Assembly: GCA_036172665.1 (NCBI GenBank)
Contig: CM069870.1
Location: forward strand, 64,480,212-64,544,211
DNA: 64,000 nt
DNA from: Prosopocoilus inquinatus
Lineage: Eukaryota; Arthropoda; Insecta; Coleoptera; Lucanidae
Reading direction: 5' to 3'
Made by a program: the position numbers and the translations under genes. The notes beneath the pieces are model-generated. The model ran no database searches and was not told where the DNA came from. It saw only the letters and a list, made by a program, of their open reading frames with translations. Shown here one piece after another: positions 18,301-29,700 of the stretch; position 1 is the first letter of the stretch; every line of letters begins with the position of its first letter.

Positions 18301-20126
18301 GAGTTATCGCAATTTTTCTGAAAAAATTTGGTGGATGCGCAGCCGCGAGTTAAAATAATTAATATCTCCGAAACGGTTGGAGTTAGGAGGGTGCGGTTTT
18401 CACTAGCACTAAGCCCTCGGAGAGCAGCGTAAGACAGATGCAATTCTTTCCGGAATATTCGAGAAGCAGTAAAGATATTAAGTTTTAAATTGATAAAAAA
18501 TTTCGCTTATTTGGCAACAAAGTGATTCCGTCACGGAATAATGGCACCCTCGTCTGGTCACCGTACAGTGAAAACCCCATCAACCTATCTCTTTTCGTTT
18601 CCGAGTTATCGCGATTTTTCTGAAAAAATTTGGTGGATGCGCAGCCGCGAGTTAAAATAATTAATATCTCCGAAACGGTTGGAGTTAGGAGGGTGCGGTT
18701 TTCACTAGCACTAAGCCCTCGGAGAGCAGCGTAAGACAGATGCAATTCTTTCCGGAATATTCGAGAAGCAGTAAAGATATTAAGTTTTAAATTGATAAAA
18801 AATTTCGCTTATTTGGCAACAAAGTGATTCCGTCACGGAATAATGGCACCCTCGTCTGGTCACCGTACAGTGAAAACCCCATCAATCTATCTCTTTTCGT
18901 TTCCGAGTTATCGCGATCTTTCTGAAAAAATTAGGAAATAAAATAATTAATATCTCCGAAACGGTTGGAGTTAGGAGGGTGCGGTTTTCACTAGCACTCA
19001 GCCCTCGGAGAGCAGCGTAAGACAGATGCAATTCTTTCCGAAATTTTCGAGAAGCAGCGAAAATATTAAGTTTTAAATTGATAAAAAGTTTCACTTAATT
19101 GGCAACAAAGCGATTCCGTTACGGAATAATGGCACAATCGTCTGGTCAGTACAGTGAAAGCCCCATCAATCTATCTCTTTTCGTTTCCGAGTCATCGCAA
19201 TTTTTCTGAAAAAATTTGGTGTATGCGCAGCCGGCAGTTAAAATAATTAATATCTCCGAAACGGTTGGAGTTAGGAGGGTGCGGTTTTCACTAGCACTAA
19301 GCCCTCGAAGAGCAGCGTAAGACAGATGCAATTCTTTCCGGAATATTCGAGAAGCAGGAAAGATATTAAGTTTTAAATTGATGAAAAATTTCGCTTATTT
19401 GGCAACAAAGCGATTCCGTTACGGAATAATGGCACCCTCGTCTGGTCACCGTACAGTGAAAACCCCATCAATCTATCTCTTTTCGTTTCCGAGTTATCGC
19501 AATTTTTCTGAAAAAATTTGGTGGATGCGCAGCCGCGAGTTAAAATAATTAATATCTCCGAAACGGTTGGAGTTAGGAGGGTGCGGTTTTCACTAGCACT
19601 AAGCCCTCGGAGAGCAGCGTAAGACAGATGCAATTCTTTCCGGAATATTCGAGAAGCAGGAAAGATATTAAGTTTTAAATTGATAAAAAATTTCGCTTAT
19701 TTGGCAACAAAGTGATTCCGTCACGGAATAATGGCACCCTCGTCTGGTCACCGTACAGTGAAAACCCCATCAATCTATCTCTTTTCGTTTCCGAGTTATC
19801 GTGATTTTTCTGAAAAAATTTGGTGGATGCGCAGCCGCGAGTTAAAATAATTAATATCTCCGAAACGGTTGGATTTAGGAGGGTGCGATTTTCACTAGCA
19901 CTAAGCCCTCGAAGAGCAGCGTAAGACAGGTGCAATTCTTTCCGGAATATTCGAGAAGCAGGAAAGATATTAAGTTTTAAATTGATAAAAAATTTCGCTT
20001 ATTTGGCAACAAAGTGATTCCGTCACGGAATAATGGCACCCTCGTCTGGTCACTGTACAGTGAAAACCCCATCAATCTATCTCTTTTCGTTTCCGAGTTA
20101 TCGCGATTTTTCTGAAAAAATTTCTG
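15360..20126. repeat. Satellite DNA array, 16 monomers of about 302 or 285-290 bp
   Basis: The phrase CTCCGAAACGGTTGG recurs 16 times (from 15396 to 19857) at spacings of about 301-302 or 284-290 bp. Short monomers replace GGTGGATGCGCAGCCGCGAG with a few bases (TTAGGAAATAAAAT). Every monomer holds the palindrome ATTCCGTYACGGAAT (7-bp arms, centre T or C) and the pair GTGAAAACC...GGTTTTCAC about 125 bp apart. Blocks recur at longer offsets (1176 and 2081 bp), so the array has higher-order structure. Repeated 86-residue frames on the minus strand, beginning MHLSYAALRG, are by-products of the repeat. Confidence 0.95.
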
Positions 20127-20457
20127 GCTTTCGAGTGAGTGCAGTAAGAGCAAGCATATGTGATAGCTTTTGCTCGTTCGGGAATCAAAAATTTCCAGGT
20201 TCGAATGAACCAGATTGCACTGAAACGGAGTAAATTTTTACACTGTGTCGAGAGACACAGAATAGGGCATTGTGGAGGGTATATGTATGGTCTGGAAGGA
20301 GCACATCTAATCCGATCCAGAGCAACTCTCTTATGAATTAATTTAACGTGACGTAGCTCTGGAGCGGATTAGACTACTCTGCTCGAAAACCCCATAACTT
20401 AAACCGTCAACATTTTTGGGGTTTTATGAAAATGAAGCGAGAAGTGACTTAGCGAAC
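20127..20457. other. Satellite edge and an 18-bp-arm inverted repeat
   Basis: After the array stops, 20306-20323 (TCTAATCCGATCCAGAGC) and 20356-20373 form a stem with one mismatch and a 32-nt loop. The region lies downstream of the probable Eip63F-1 poly(A) site. No gene is seen. Confidence 0.5.
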
Positions 20458-20463
20458 TTTATT
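20458..20463 (-). terminator. Probable polyadenylation signal of Eip63F-1
   Basis: Minus-strand AATAAA lies about 255 nt after the Eip63F-1 stop at 20717. It is the first clear hexamer downstream and would end the transcript just before the satellite. Confidence 0.45.
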
Positions 20464-20716
20464 TGCATAATCCTAAGTTTACACTATTTGGTCACAAGAC
20501 ACGCACTTGTATTAGCGTCCCTAATACGTACGTACATACAAAAGTTAAAACTAAGTGTTTGGCGATCTTTTTTGCGACACGTCCTCGTTCGTGTTTAGGC
20601 ACACCGTGTTTAAAATTTACTATTATTCATCTTTGCTCTATAATATCGAGGAGTAAGGCAGGATTACTCATAATACTTAATTTTAAGCGCACTTAGTATT
20701 CGAAGGCCAGTCTTCT

Positions 20717-20739
20717 TCAGAGGAGCATTCTTGCAAATT
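20717..20739 (-). CDS. Eip63F-1: Eip63F-1 last coding micro-exon
   Basis: After the acceptor TTTTTCTTTTTCAG comes AA TTT GCA AGA ATG CTC CTC TGA. With the G left by the preceding exon this reads E-F-A-R-M-L-L-stop, the expected end of the fourth EF hand. The codon for the EF4 position-12 Glu is split by the intron. It is too short for standard reading-frame lists. Confidence 0.85.
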
Positions 20740-23700
20740 CTGAAAAAGAAAAATTTAATCATCATTCAAATGTTATAATTAAATTAAAATTAATCTGACA
20801 TAAAACGGATAAATAAATAAAAATAAACATGTATGTTAGGGGTCTCATATGTTAATTTATTTATTTACAGTTAGGTACAGTGTGCAGGCATGAGTGAAGG
20901 TCGGGTAGTTTGAATTTAGCGCGCTGTCATATTAGTAATTTCATCTTATAACGTTGCATTTGTGTTCCTGCGGAGTTTCATGAAAAAGGAGCTAAAAAGA
21001 AACAGGAGATAGTTTCAGTCATGGAGGTTAGAAAAATGCTTCGTCTATTTTGTGTCTCTTCTATGACTTATGAAAAAATTGAATCAAGCGTGGTTTCCCT
21101 AGAAACAAACACATTTTTTCACCCAGATGTGAAAAGGCCACCCTTTGGACTCCTTGACACAGATGAGTGAGACACAAGATAAGTTAAACATCGTAAGTGA
21201 GAAACATGCAATTAGATACCCCACGGAGCTTAAGTAACCGGAGGAGTAACGATCAAGCAGAAAACGAGCCGATTTTCGGACGTGCATTCGCTATCTTGTG
21301 TAGCAAAAAGAAAGAGCACCAGACATGACAAAGTGCGTGATACTCCACACTCCGTTCGTTTTGCCATACTAAACGCCCGTAGTCGGACCGGTTCTCAGTA
21401 ATACACGTTATATGGCATAGCGTCCTCCAATTATACTTAACCTCGATGGTTTCAGTAACCGTACGCCGCTTAAATGCGATGTAAGTGGTTTAATTGAGAG
21501 GAGGAAAGTCGCAGTTTCAGTTATAATAACTGTCCAAGTAAGTAGCCTACACAATGTCGTTTATTAAGTGGTAACTTCCGTCGTGTTTTATAGTTGGCTC
21601 CCAGGATTACATTCCCGCCTGCTTCTCTTAGCTCGGTGATGATTGACGATGATTCGGCCTTTAGGCAGCGGGAAATTCAAACGCCATTCAATCAATTCTG
21701 TTCACACTGTATTTAAGTGGGTACATACCTTCGTAATTGATTTTTCCGTCCATATCGGTATCAGCCATGGTAATAAGTTGCGTAACTTGTTCCTCCGTGA
21801 CCGGTTCACCAATTTTCTCCATTGCTATCTTCAGTTCATCCCTGGTGATGTAACCATTGCTGTCTAGATCGAAAACCCGAAACGCCGCCATCAAGTCTTT
21901 ATGTATGTCTTCGGACGCTTGCTCCGGCAACTTTTCTTGCACCTTCTTGACCCACTGCAAGAATTCATTTTCGTCTATAAGTTCATTTCCCGTATGGCTC
22001 GCCGTCCGGATGAGTTCGTCAACGACCTCATCCCTCATATCGATTCCGAGTTTCCTCAACATGAATTTCACTTCGTTTGTGGTCACCTTACCATCGCTGT
22101 TGCTGTCGAGCATCACGAAAGCCGTCCGCAAATCTGCAATTCAATTTATTTAATTCAAAATAATATCAAATAATTAACATTTTTTATAATGACTAGGGAT
22201 AAGAGGTCGGCCCACTTGTTCCGCGAGCAACACGAAAAGTTCCCGCCCAAAGTAACTTCTGAGAAGTGCGAACGCTCGAATTGTAACTCTTCCCCTCCCA
22301 CTCAATAGCAATTTAAATGCATCGGAGCCGCGGAAGGAGTACGTAGTACATTCGGTGTCCAACACTAAGTGGGCCAAACTCTTTTCCCTGATAATGAGGT
22401 ACGTGAATGAAATTATGTCCGCGCGGCGCCCTCGGATAAAACGTCCCCAATAATATCGGACGCGAAATATTTGCAACGAAATTGCGGCGTCCTGAATATT
22501 TAATGCAAATTGAATACGTAACGCAAATTAACTTTTTAATTATTCAACGCCGGCCGTTTATAATACCCAATTGCGGGCGTGCGTCCGCTTCAAATATTTA
22601 CGTCCGTGAAATTGTTTTACGATCGGTGCACAGTTTCAAAAGTAATTACGAAAAAACGACTCCGCTTTTACTTCGAAAAGCGAAATCGATCGATTTCAGG
22701 CTCGAATTATCGCAATCGCAAATTTTAACAAAACTGTGAAGGTGTGAAGCATGAAAACATTTGACTTAATTGATTTTATTCAAGTATAAGTACGTCATCA
22801 CTTTTGTACATATTTATTTGCGGTTTGATATTTCGATATATTTTGATATATTCCTAAAAAAATATAATTATAAATGCTGGGTATTCGTTTATGAATTTAT
22901 TTCAACTAATTCCCCAAATTGTGATTAGAGTTAAAATAAAGCACAGGTTTTGTTACGGTGCGAAAACCGCTTTTCACGAAACAACTTCTATATTAAGCTT
23001 GGCTCGCATTTATTCCCGATTGCATGACTTTATGAAATTTTTTGGTGCTTAAAACGATTTTTATTACTTATTTCGTCAGATTTTGCGATTAAAACAGTTT
23101 TTTAAACATCGTTTTCAAACGTATCTGCGTTATATTCATAGTAACAAACAAAAACATTATGTAAAATGATCACTAAAAAAGGGTTGTCAACATTATTGAT
23201 TGAAAAATCTGTTTTATTTTGAAATAAATATCATAATTCAACTCAAAACGCCATTGTAAAAAACGCAATTCAATTCGTAAAAGATCAAATGATCTCACGC
23301 TTTGTGTTTTAACTCGGACGTTTACTTTGTAATCGTTTTAAAAAACTCCGGCCGTAAAATAGTATAAAATTCTCGATGCATCGACACTCCTTTGTTTTGA
23401 TTTGAAATTATTAATACCGCCCGGAGATTCTATTTTTAGGTAGAATTGCATCATCTTTTGTTAACGTTTGCAAGCGCATTTCATCTGTTTTGTGAGAACT
23501 AATCGAAATTATTATTCCACGTGAATCAGACAGTATTTGATGACTGTCTGTTTAAATTAATCAATTTAATCGAATAAAACACTCGGTAAAAACTTAACCG
23601 TAATTTAATAATGTTTGTTCCAACGCTGGAAAAGTCGAGTTTGTTCGGTATAGGCCCCGGTGGCGTGACGGCCGATGACGCATAATAACGAACCGACTTC

Positions 23701-26700
23701 TTGACGCCTTCAATGTGGCGTAGTGAGCTGGGTGACGCGCCACATTAATTTGGTTTCACTCTTGATCTTTAACGCCATACGTAAAATATCAAACGATCTC
23801 AGGCTTTCTTTGCATTCGTTTTAAAATATCACGGCCTTAAAATTGTGTAAGACTCTCGATGCATCGACACTCCTTTGTGGTTTTAAATAAATACAATCGC
23901 CTGGAGATTCTATTTTTAGGTAGGATTGCGTCATCTTTTGTAAATGTTCGCGAGCGCATTTCATCTGTCTCGTGAGAGCCGATCGAAATTATTATTCCAC
24001 GCGACCAGACAGTAATAAAATTACCTCCACGTCTTATTTATTTATTTTTTTGAACTGGTCTATGTGCATTGCAAGTTAATGTTTCAACTGAAAGATTAAT
24101 TTGATTTCACTCTTGACCTTTAACGCTATTGGTTTCTCTTGACGTCATCTGAAATCCGGTTGGTTCCTGCTGATGTCGTGATGCTTCCAATTCGCGCAAA
24201 CTTTGTTCGTGCATTTGGGAACATGGCTAGTTTTATTTCATTAACTCGTACTGCGTCGGGCGCTAGTCATTCGTTTGGCGGTATCCCTAGTGATTGGTGG
24301 TGTTGTTTGTTAAGGCGTTGCCCCTTTCCGCGTCGTGACCGTCCTGAAGGACGGTTCACATTTTGTTTACTGTTGAGGACCTTCAAGGGAGGGTTTCCTC
24401 GTCGTCCGACGTTTCATCGGTTCTGACTTGGCGCTGGTGGAACAATAAGCTCGTTCAGAGTTTGTCTTAAGCCTCGTCCTTGAAGATTGGGACAGGTATG
24501 TCTGTGACTGTTGATCTCATTTTTGTGCAGATTATTATTGTCAAATATTCCTTCTCTTACAGGCTTCTAATTTTGGTTTGGGCATAAATTTTGCGTTGAG
24601 CTAAGGCTTCTTTTTTTGGTATACGTTTTGGTGACGCTTTTTTTGACATACCGTGAACGTCTGCACTGATCCAGTTGGAGGAACAGAATGAAATCTTCGT
24701 GGTAGTAGCCTCGATTTAAAATTGTTGGTGTTGACATCTCCACACGTCAACGGGTATGAAGAGTAAATCGACGGTCCGTGACTGATGAAGTATCAATGTA
24801 TTTAGAATCATGTTTTGTCTTTTATGAAACTGGTGACGGATCCTCCAATGGTTGCTTTGAATTATTTAAAAGTTATTTTTGCAGTTGTTATTACATTGCG
24901 ATTAGTCATATATTTTAAGGTCTTCGCGTGCACACTTTTGGTAGCGCTAAGCCCGCCATAAACTTTGACATTAAATACTGTTGCATAAGTTGAGTAATTT
25001 CCTTTTATTTCGATCCTCTTCTCGTCTCGGGTTAAGATTAGGTGGCGCTCATTTATTGTCGTGTTTAATACCCACATCCGTCACGGCTGAAGCAGCTGGC
25101 TGTGCTGACAGTTAATTTCCTCAGCACAAATCTTGCTTTTGCTCAGGTAGGTACCAGCTTTGCCTAATTTCTGTCATTGAATATCTCTTTTATAATTTTT
25201 TTAAATAAGTAAAAGCTTCCTTGACAACATCAAATAACTCCTACTGCTACAGAAATAATAATAATCTGATCTGACAAAGCGTTTGCCGGGCAAATATTAG
25301 GTGAGGGTTCGAATCTCTTCCTGGTGCATATGGATTCTACTGGAGAGATAGAGTACCTACTTTATGTGTCGGATTGTGTTTCGGTTTCTTACCGGCTCCT
25401 TTGAACTGGGTTTTCTGCGAAGGGCAAAAGAGAATTAACAACTGTAAGACGGCCGCAGCCGCAAACGGCAATATGGATCAGTAGCCAACACGCCTCCCCG
25501 ACAAGTTTGAAAAGCTTGGAGCTTAGAAAGGCGTAGAATTAAAAAAAACAATAGAGACTATAGAGTCGTAAGAGGCGGCCCCAAACCTGCATACGTTTTA
25601 GAGACGACATCAAAGTATAGTTGAAATTAAGTTCTATATCCACCAGCTCAATGAAGAAAGTGGTAGGTGAATTCCAGATGTTCAATTAAAGCGTCAGGGC
25701 AAACTGTTTCGATAACTTAGGAGACGCCTCGACGAAACATCAGTTTCCGCATTGTCTTATAGTGTTCCATTTTTAAATTGGTTTTTACGGCGGGACAATG
25801 TAGTGATTAGGTTAAAACGTAGGCGGCTGTGTACCAGTTTCCAAATACAGCCACCTAAGGTGTGGTCTATCTCTAGAGATTACCAGATTTAGGACGTTTC
25901 GGATGTTACTATGGTTACGCAATACGAAAACCTGTGAGCACATCAAGAATTCTTGTTGTCAAAAAGCGATCGTAGGATGTCGCTGTTTTATCTGTGAGTA
26001 CATCGTTAGGCAGTTCAAGGACCAATCAGTAGCGTGCATTTTATGCGAAACCATGGCAACGCCTGAAACAATCTAAGCGTGGTGATCAATTACTGCTGCC
26101 TTGCTAGAATTCAATCTGTAGGTAGCCGCCGAGGTCGTTTTCACTGGATCGTTGATCGGAGAACCATGTGTCAGATGGCGAGAACTGAAACGGGTGGCTA
26201 AGCCACAGAAATCTTCGATGTCGCTTGAAATGCCACAGAAATATCAACACAGGATTTCACGTACAAAAGAATATTGTCACGATTAAATTTTTTATAAAAC
26301 AATTTGTGCGCGCTTTGAAGTAGTGAACTCGTCTTCCTGAGCTAGGTGTTATTTGGATCGATTTTGTAGATGGATCAGTAAACCTAGCGTGTTGAACGGA
26401 TTGTAGCCACATCGTTAGTTGCTGTCCCAGCAGGGTTTGGGCCGATTTTGAGGAAGGTGTGAATCTTTTACGGCTTGCTGTACATCAGCAAGGTAACCGC
26501 CAGGTTGGTTATCCATTTTGTTACCTGGTTGTTTTCCACGTGCATATACTTCTTGCGGTCGTAAATTTCACATTTCTTCTAGCAAGTAGCCCAGGGCAGA
26601 TTTCCATCGCCGATTCAGCGCAGGGTGACTGCTGTCTAGCTTATTCCGGTCAGCATCACTCCGAGGGATGACACGTTCTCGTCGTCCTTTCTGTTGAGGA

Positions 26701-29700
26701 ACATAAGTTAGACCGTTCCCGTTTCGGGCTGTAACGGCCGTCCCATCGATGTTTCGCCCCGGATAGATTTAGTAAGAAATTTCTTTCTCTTTCTTTTCGT
26801 CTTCACAAATGTGTTACGTGGCGTCAGTTGACGGGCCTGCTTCGAACTAGCTGCAACGGCAAGATTCGATTTTGTGGGATCTGGTGTGGGCCCGCAATAT
26901 TTTTCACCGACGAATTAGGTGGGAGGGAGGCTTTGCTTGCTGGGATAACATAATGAGGGTAACTTCTGTTTTTTCATAGAATTTATTTACATCATTGGTA
27001 TTTGTTAACTGTTAATTTTGTCTTGGCTCTGTACAGAGGGCGAGTTTACGTAGATTTGAAGCTTTTCTCCTTATTGTTTTTTTTTTAACTTTCATTCTGA
27101 TCTGTGCGCTTCACACCATAATCTTTGGTTATTATTTTTGATGTTAAAAGACTGTAAGCAAGGCGAGAGTACTTGCGCTGGTGCGCCAACGCCCCTTTCT
27201 TTTGGGCACTGTAAAGTCGAATATTTTTGGTATTTTTGCGACCCTCAACTTTATTCGGGGTTGCACACATTCACGTTCTTTTCGTCATTGTAAACGTTCA
27301 GTTTTTGACCGAACCTAACATCTTTTTTTACGGAGTTTATACATTCGGGAAGGAACTGAAAGATCACCCTTGGCCCTTGTTTATTAATTTCATTTGGAAA
27401 TACCGTATACCGTTGAAGAAGCGGGTCGTGGATAGTTGTATCTTCAGGGGACATACAGGGATATATTTTCCCGGCTGTGTGTTGTCGTTTACTTGTAAGT
27501 TGCGCAACATTTGCTGGGTGGCGTGTTTAATCATAACACGCCGTCACCACTGAGTGGGCACAGATCTTGCTTCGAGAGGCACGGTAAGTTGCGGTTGGCG
27601 GAATTGCACAAACAGCGCGTCAAAACGTGCTAAGTGATCCTTTCGTTACCAATTGGTCCATTGGTTATTTTATTATTTGCAATGAAGAAGAATTTTTTTG
27701 TTAATTATTGTGATTTCGATTTTAAACAATTCACTGTAATTTATGTTTTTTTTTTAATAATTCTGCTTCTAGCGGCGATAGGCGGGATCAAGGATCAGTT
27801 AGCTTCATCTTCAATAGGCGCGTGAGATTTCTCTTGGATATTTTCGAATGTTGAATCCCCTGCGTAGAAAATAATCAGGAAATATAGTACAAGAGGAAGT
27901 GTGTTAACAAAATATAAATCCGCGGTTTACTCTTCGGTTTATGCGCAAATTAATTCACATTTGTCGTCGGCTGTAAACTCTGATATTCTGGTTTATCTTC
28001 TAGCGAATAATTCGCGACATTTAATAATGCGACATTACATGAACTTTAAGCGGCGAACTTTAACTACTCTATAAACTGAGAAATTTATTAATAGATTAAT
28101 TCAAGATTATTTGATGGCCATTAATTCTGTGCATTCATGTCCACGCAAATGAAAATGTTTGCGATAAGGCATTGCACATATATTTACAATAAAATCTACC
28201 AAGAAATGTTATAAAAAGTAAATAAAATTAAAAATAAAAACATCGATATCAATAGGAGGGAGGCTATGCTCATACATATGTGATTTCTCATCGCTCTAGC
28301 ATGTCATCGGGTCACTTAAAAACATGCCAGGCATCGCTTTCGTCCGTATCTGATTTTCATCGTTCTAGCATGTCATCGGGTCCAGCGTAAAAAAAAATAA
28401 TAAAACTCGAACGCATTGCTACTTACTGTCAAAACTTATTGCTAGTTAGTGTACCGGTCTTTACGTGATTGAAATTTCAAGTAAACGTTTACTTTTCCCG
28501 TTCGTAACGGGAATACTCATATACATAATACTTGCTCATATCGTGTGCGTTTATTTCTTTTTTTGATCTGTAAACGCAGTTTCTCCTGTTCACATAAATT
28601 TAAAATTTATCGCCCCATCGACCCCCGCGAATCGCATGTTTATTTATACGTAAAAAGTGCAAGGTTGTTCCGATTTCGAAAAAATGCACGCGACACAAAG
28701 CCAGGTGCAAACATCGAAAATAAACATTCCGTTTATTTTAAGATCTCGATCTGCGGTTCTTATAAATAGCCTCCGACTAACCACCGCGTTTCTTTCTACT
28801 AATTTGGATTACCGCAGAGGTACGGACGGCTGCGTTGCCAATTCGTACACGACGAACGCTTTCGAAAATTTTCCATTTCCAAAAGAACGTATACTTTTAC
28901 GACCCATAATGTACCTAATGCGTTTCCCGTTCTCTCACTTCATAAACCAGTTTTCAATTACATGCGCTATTTGTTCCCATTGAAAGTTTGATTCAACAAT
29001 CGTGAAGTAGTTCTTTTGAATGGAAAATTGTGAAAAGCGCCCCGCCACCGCGGGAGCTTAGAGCTTACAAAGACCTACTCCATCTCTTTTGTATGCCTAC
29101 GCCACTTTCTGATTGTTACATTTTCTATGTTTTCTTTTTACAAGAGTGACCTGAATATGATCAATGAATTAATTGTTTAGGTATTATAAGTTTTTGCATA
29201 ATTAACGAGTTTCGTAATAAGTTAAGATAAGCTATTTTGCTCTTCCATTTTATGACCTGTGTGTGTGCCACGTGCGTTTGTCGTTCGCGATCGATAATCT
29301 TATTTCGCTGTCTCCGTTACGGCAACCAGTAAGGAGCAGATTTGCCACTGGCAGTTTGGCGCCGGGAGTTTGCCTCGACTTAACCTCGTGAGCTACATCT
29401 GAGCTCTGGGAGCGTTCCTTCCTTGTGCCTTTGCTGGAAAGGAATAGAAAGTATTGCCGCCTACGTTCTGAATTAGTCGCAGCCACGCATTATCATCTTG
29501 GCCCAGAGGCAATCAACTAAGAACGTTCTTTATTTTTGTCTCATCTGCGGAGTTTTCCGTACGTTTCGCCAGTGGCGTACAATTGAGTTGGGCTGCGGAA
29601 GTTGTCGGCAACGAAATCAATGGAGAGGAACGCGCTATTTGGTTGGGCAACATGGCCAGGTGAAGATAAGATTTTGAAATGAATGAAACTCTTTCTAGAT

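Noticed and set aside
15816..19935. Repeated 86-residue minus-strand frames (MHLSYAALRGLSASENRTLL...)
   Set aside because: They follow the satellite monomer exactly, break in short monomers and match no protein family; they are by-products of the repeat.
15000..20126. CRISPR-like array
   Set aside because: The repeated units are contiguous satellite monomers of about 300 bp in a eukaryotic genome; there are no spacers.
20195..20215. Second B-box-like GGTTCGAATGAACC
   Set aside because: It is a small palindrome without acceptor or anticodon arms.
25285..25330. tRNA-like B box GGTTCGAATC
   Set aside because: No A box at the right distance and the T-stem pairs over only three bases; at most a SINE remnant.
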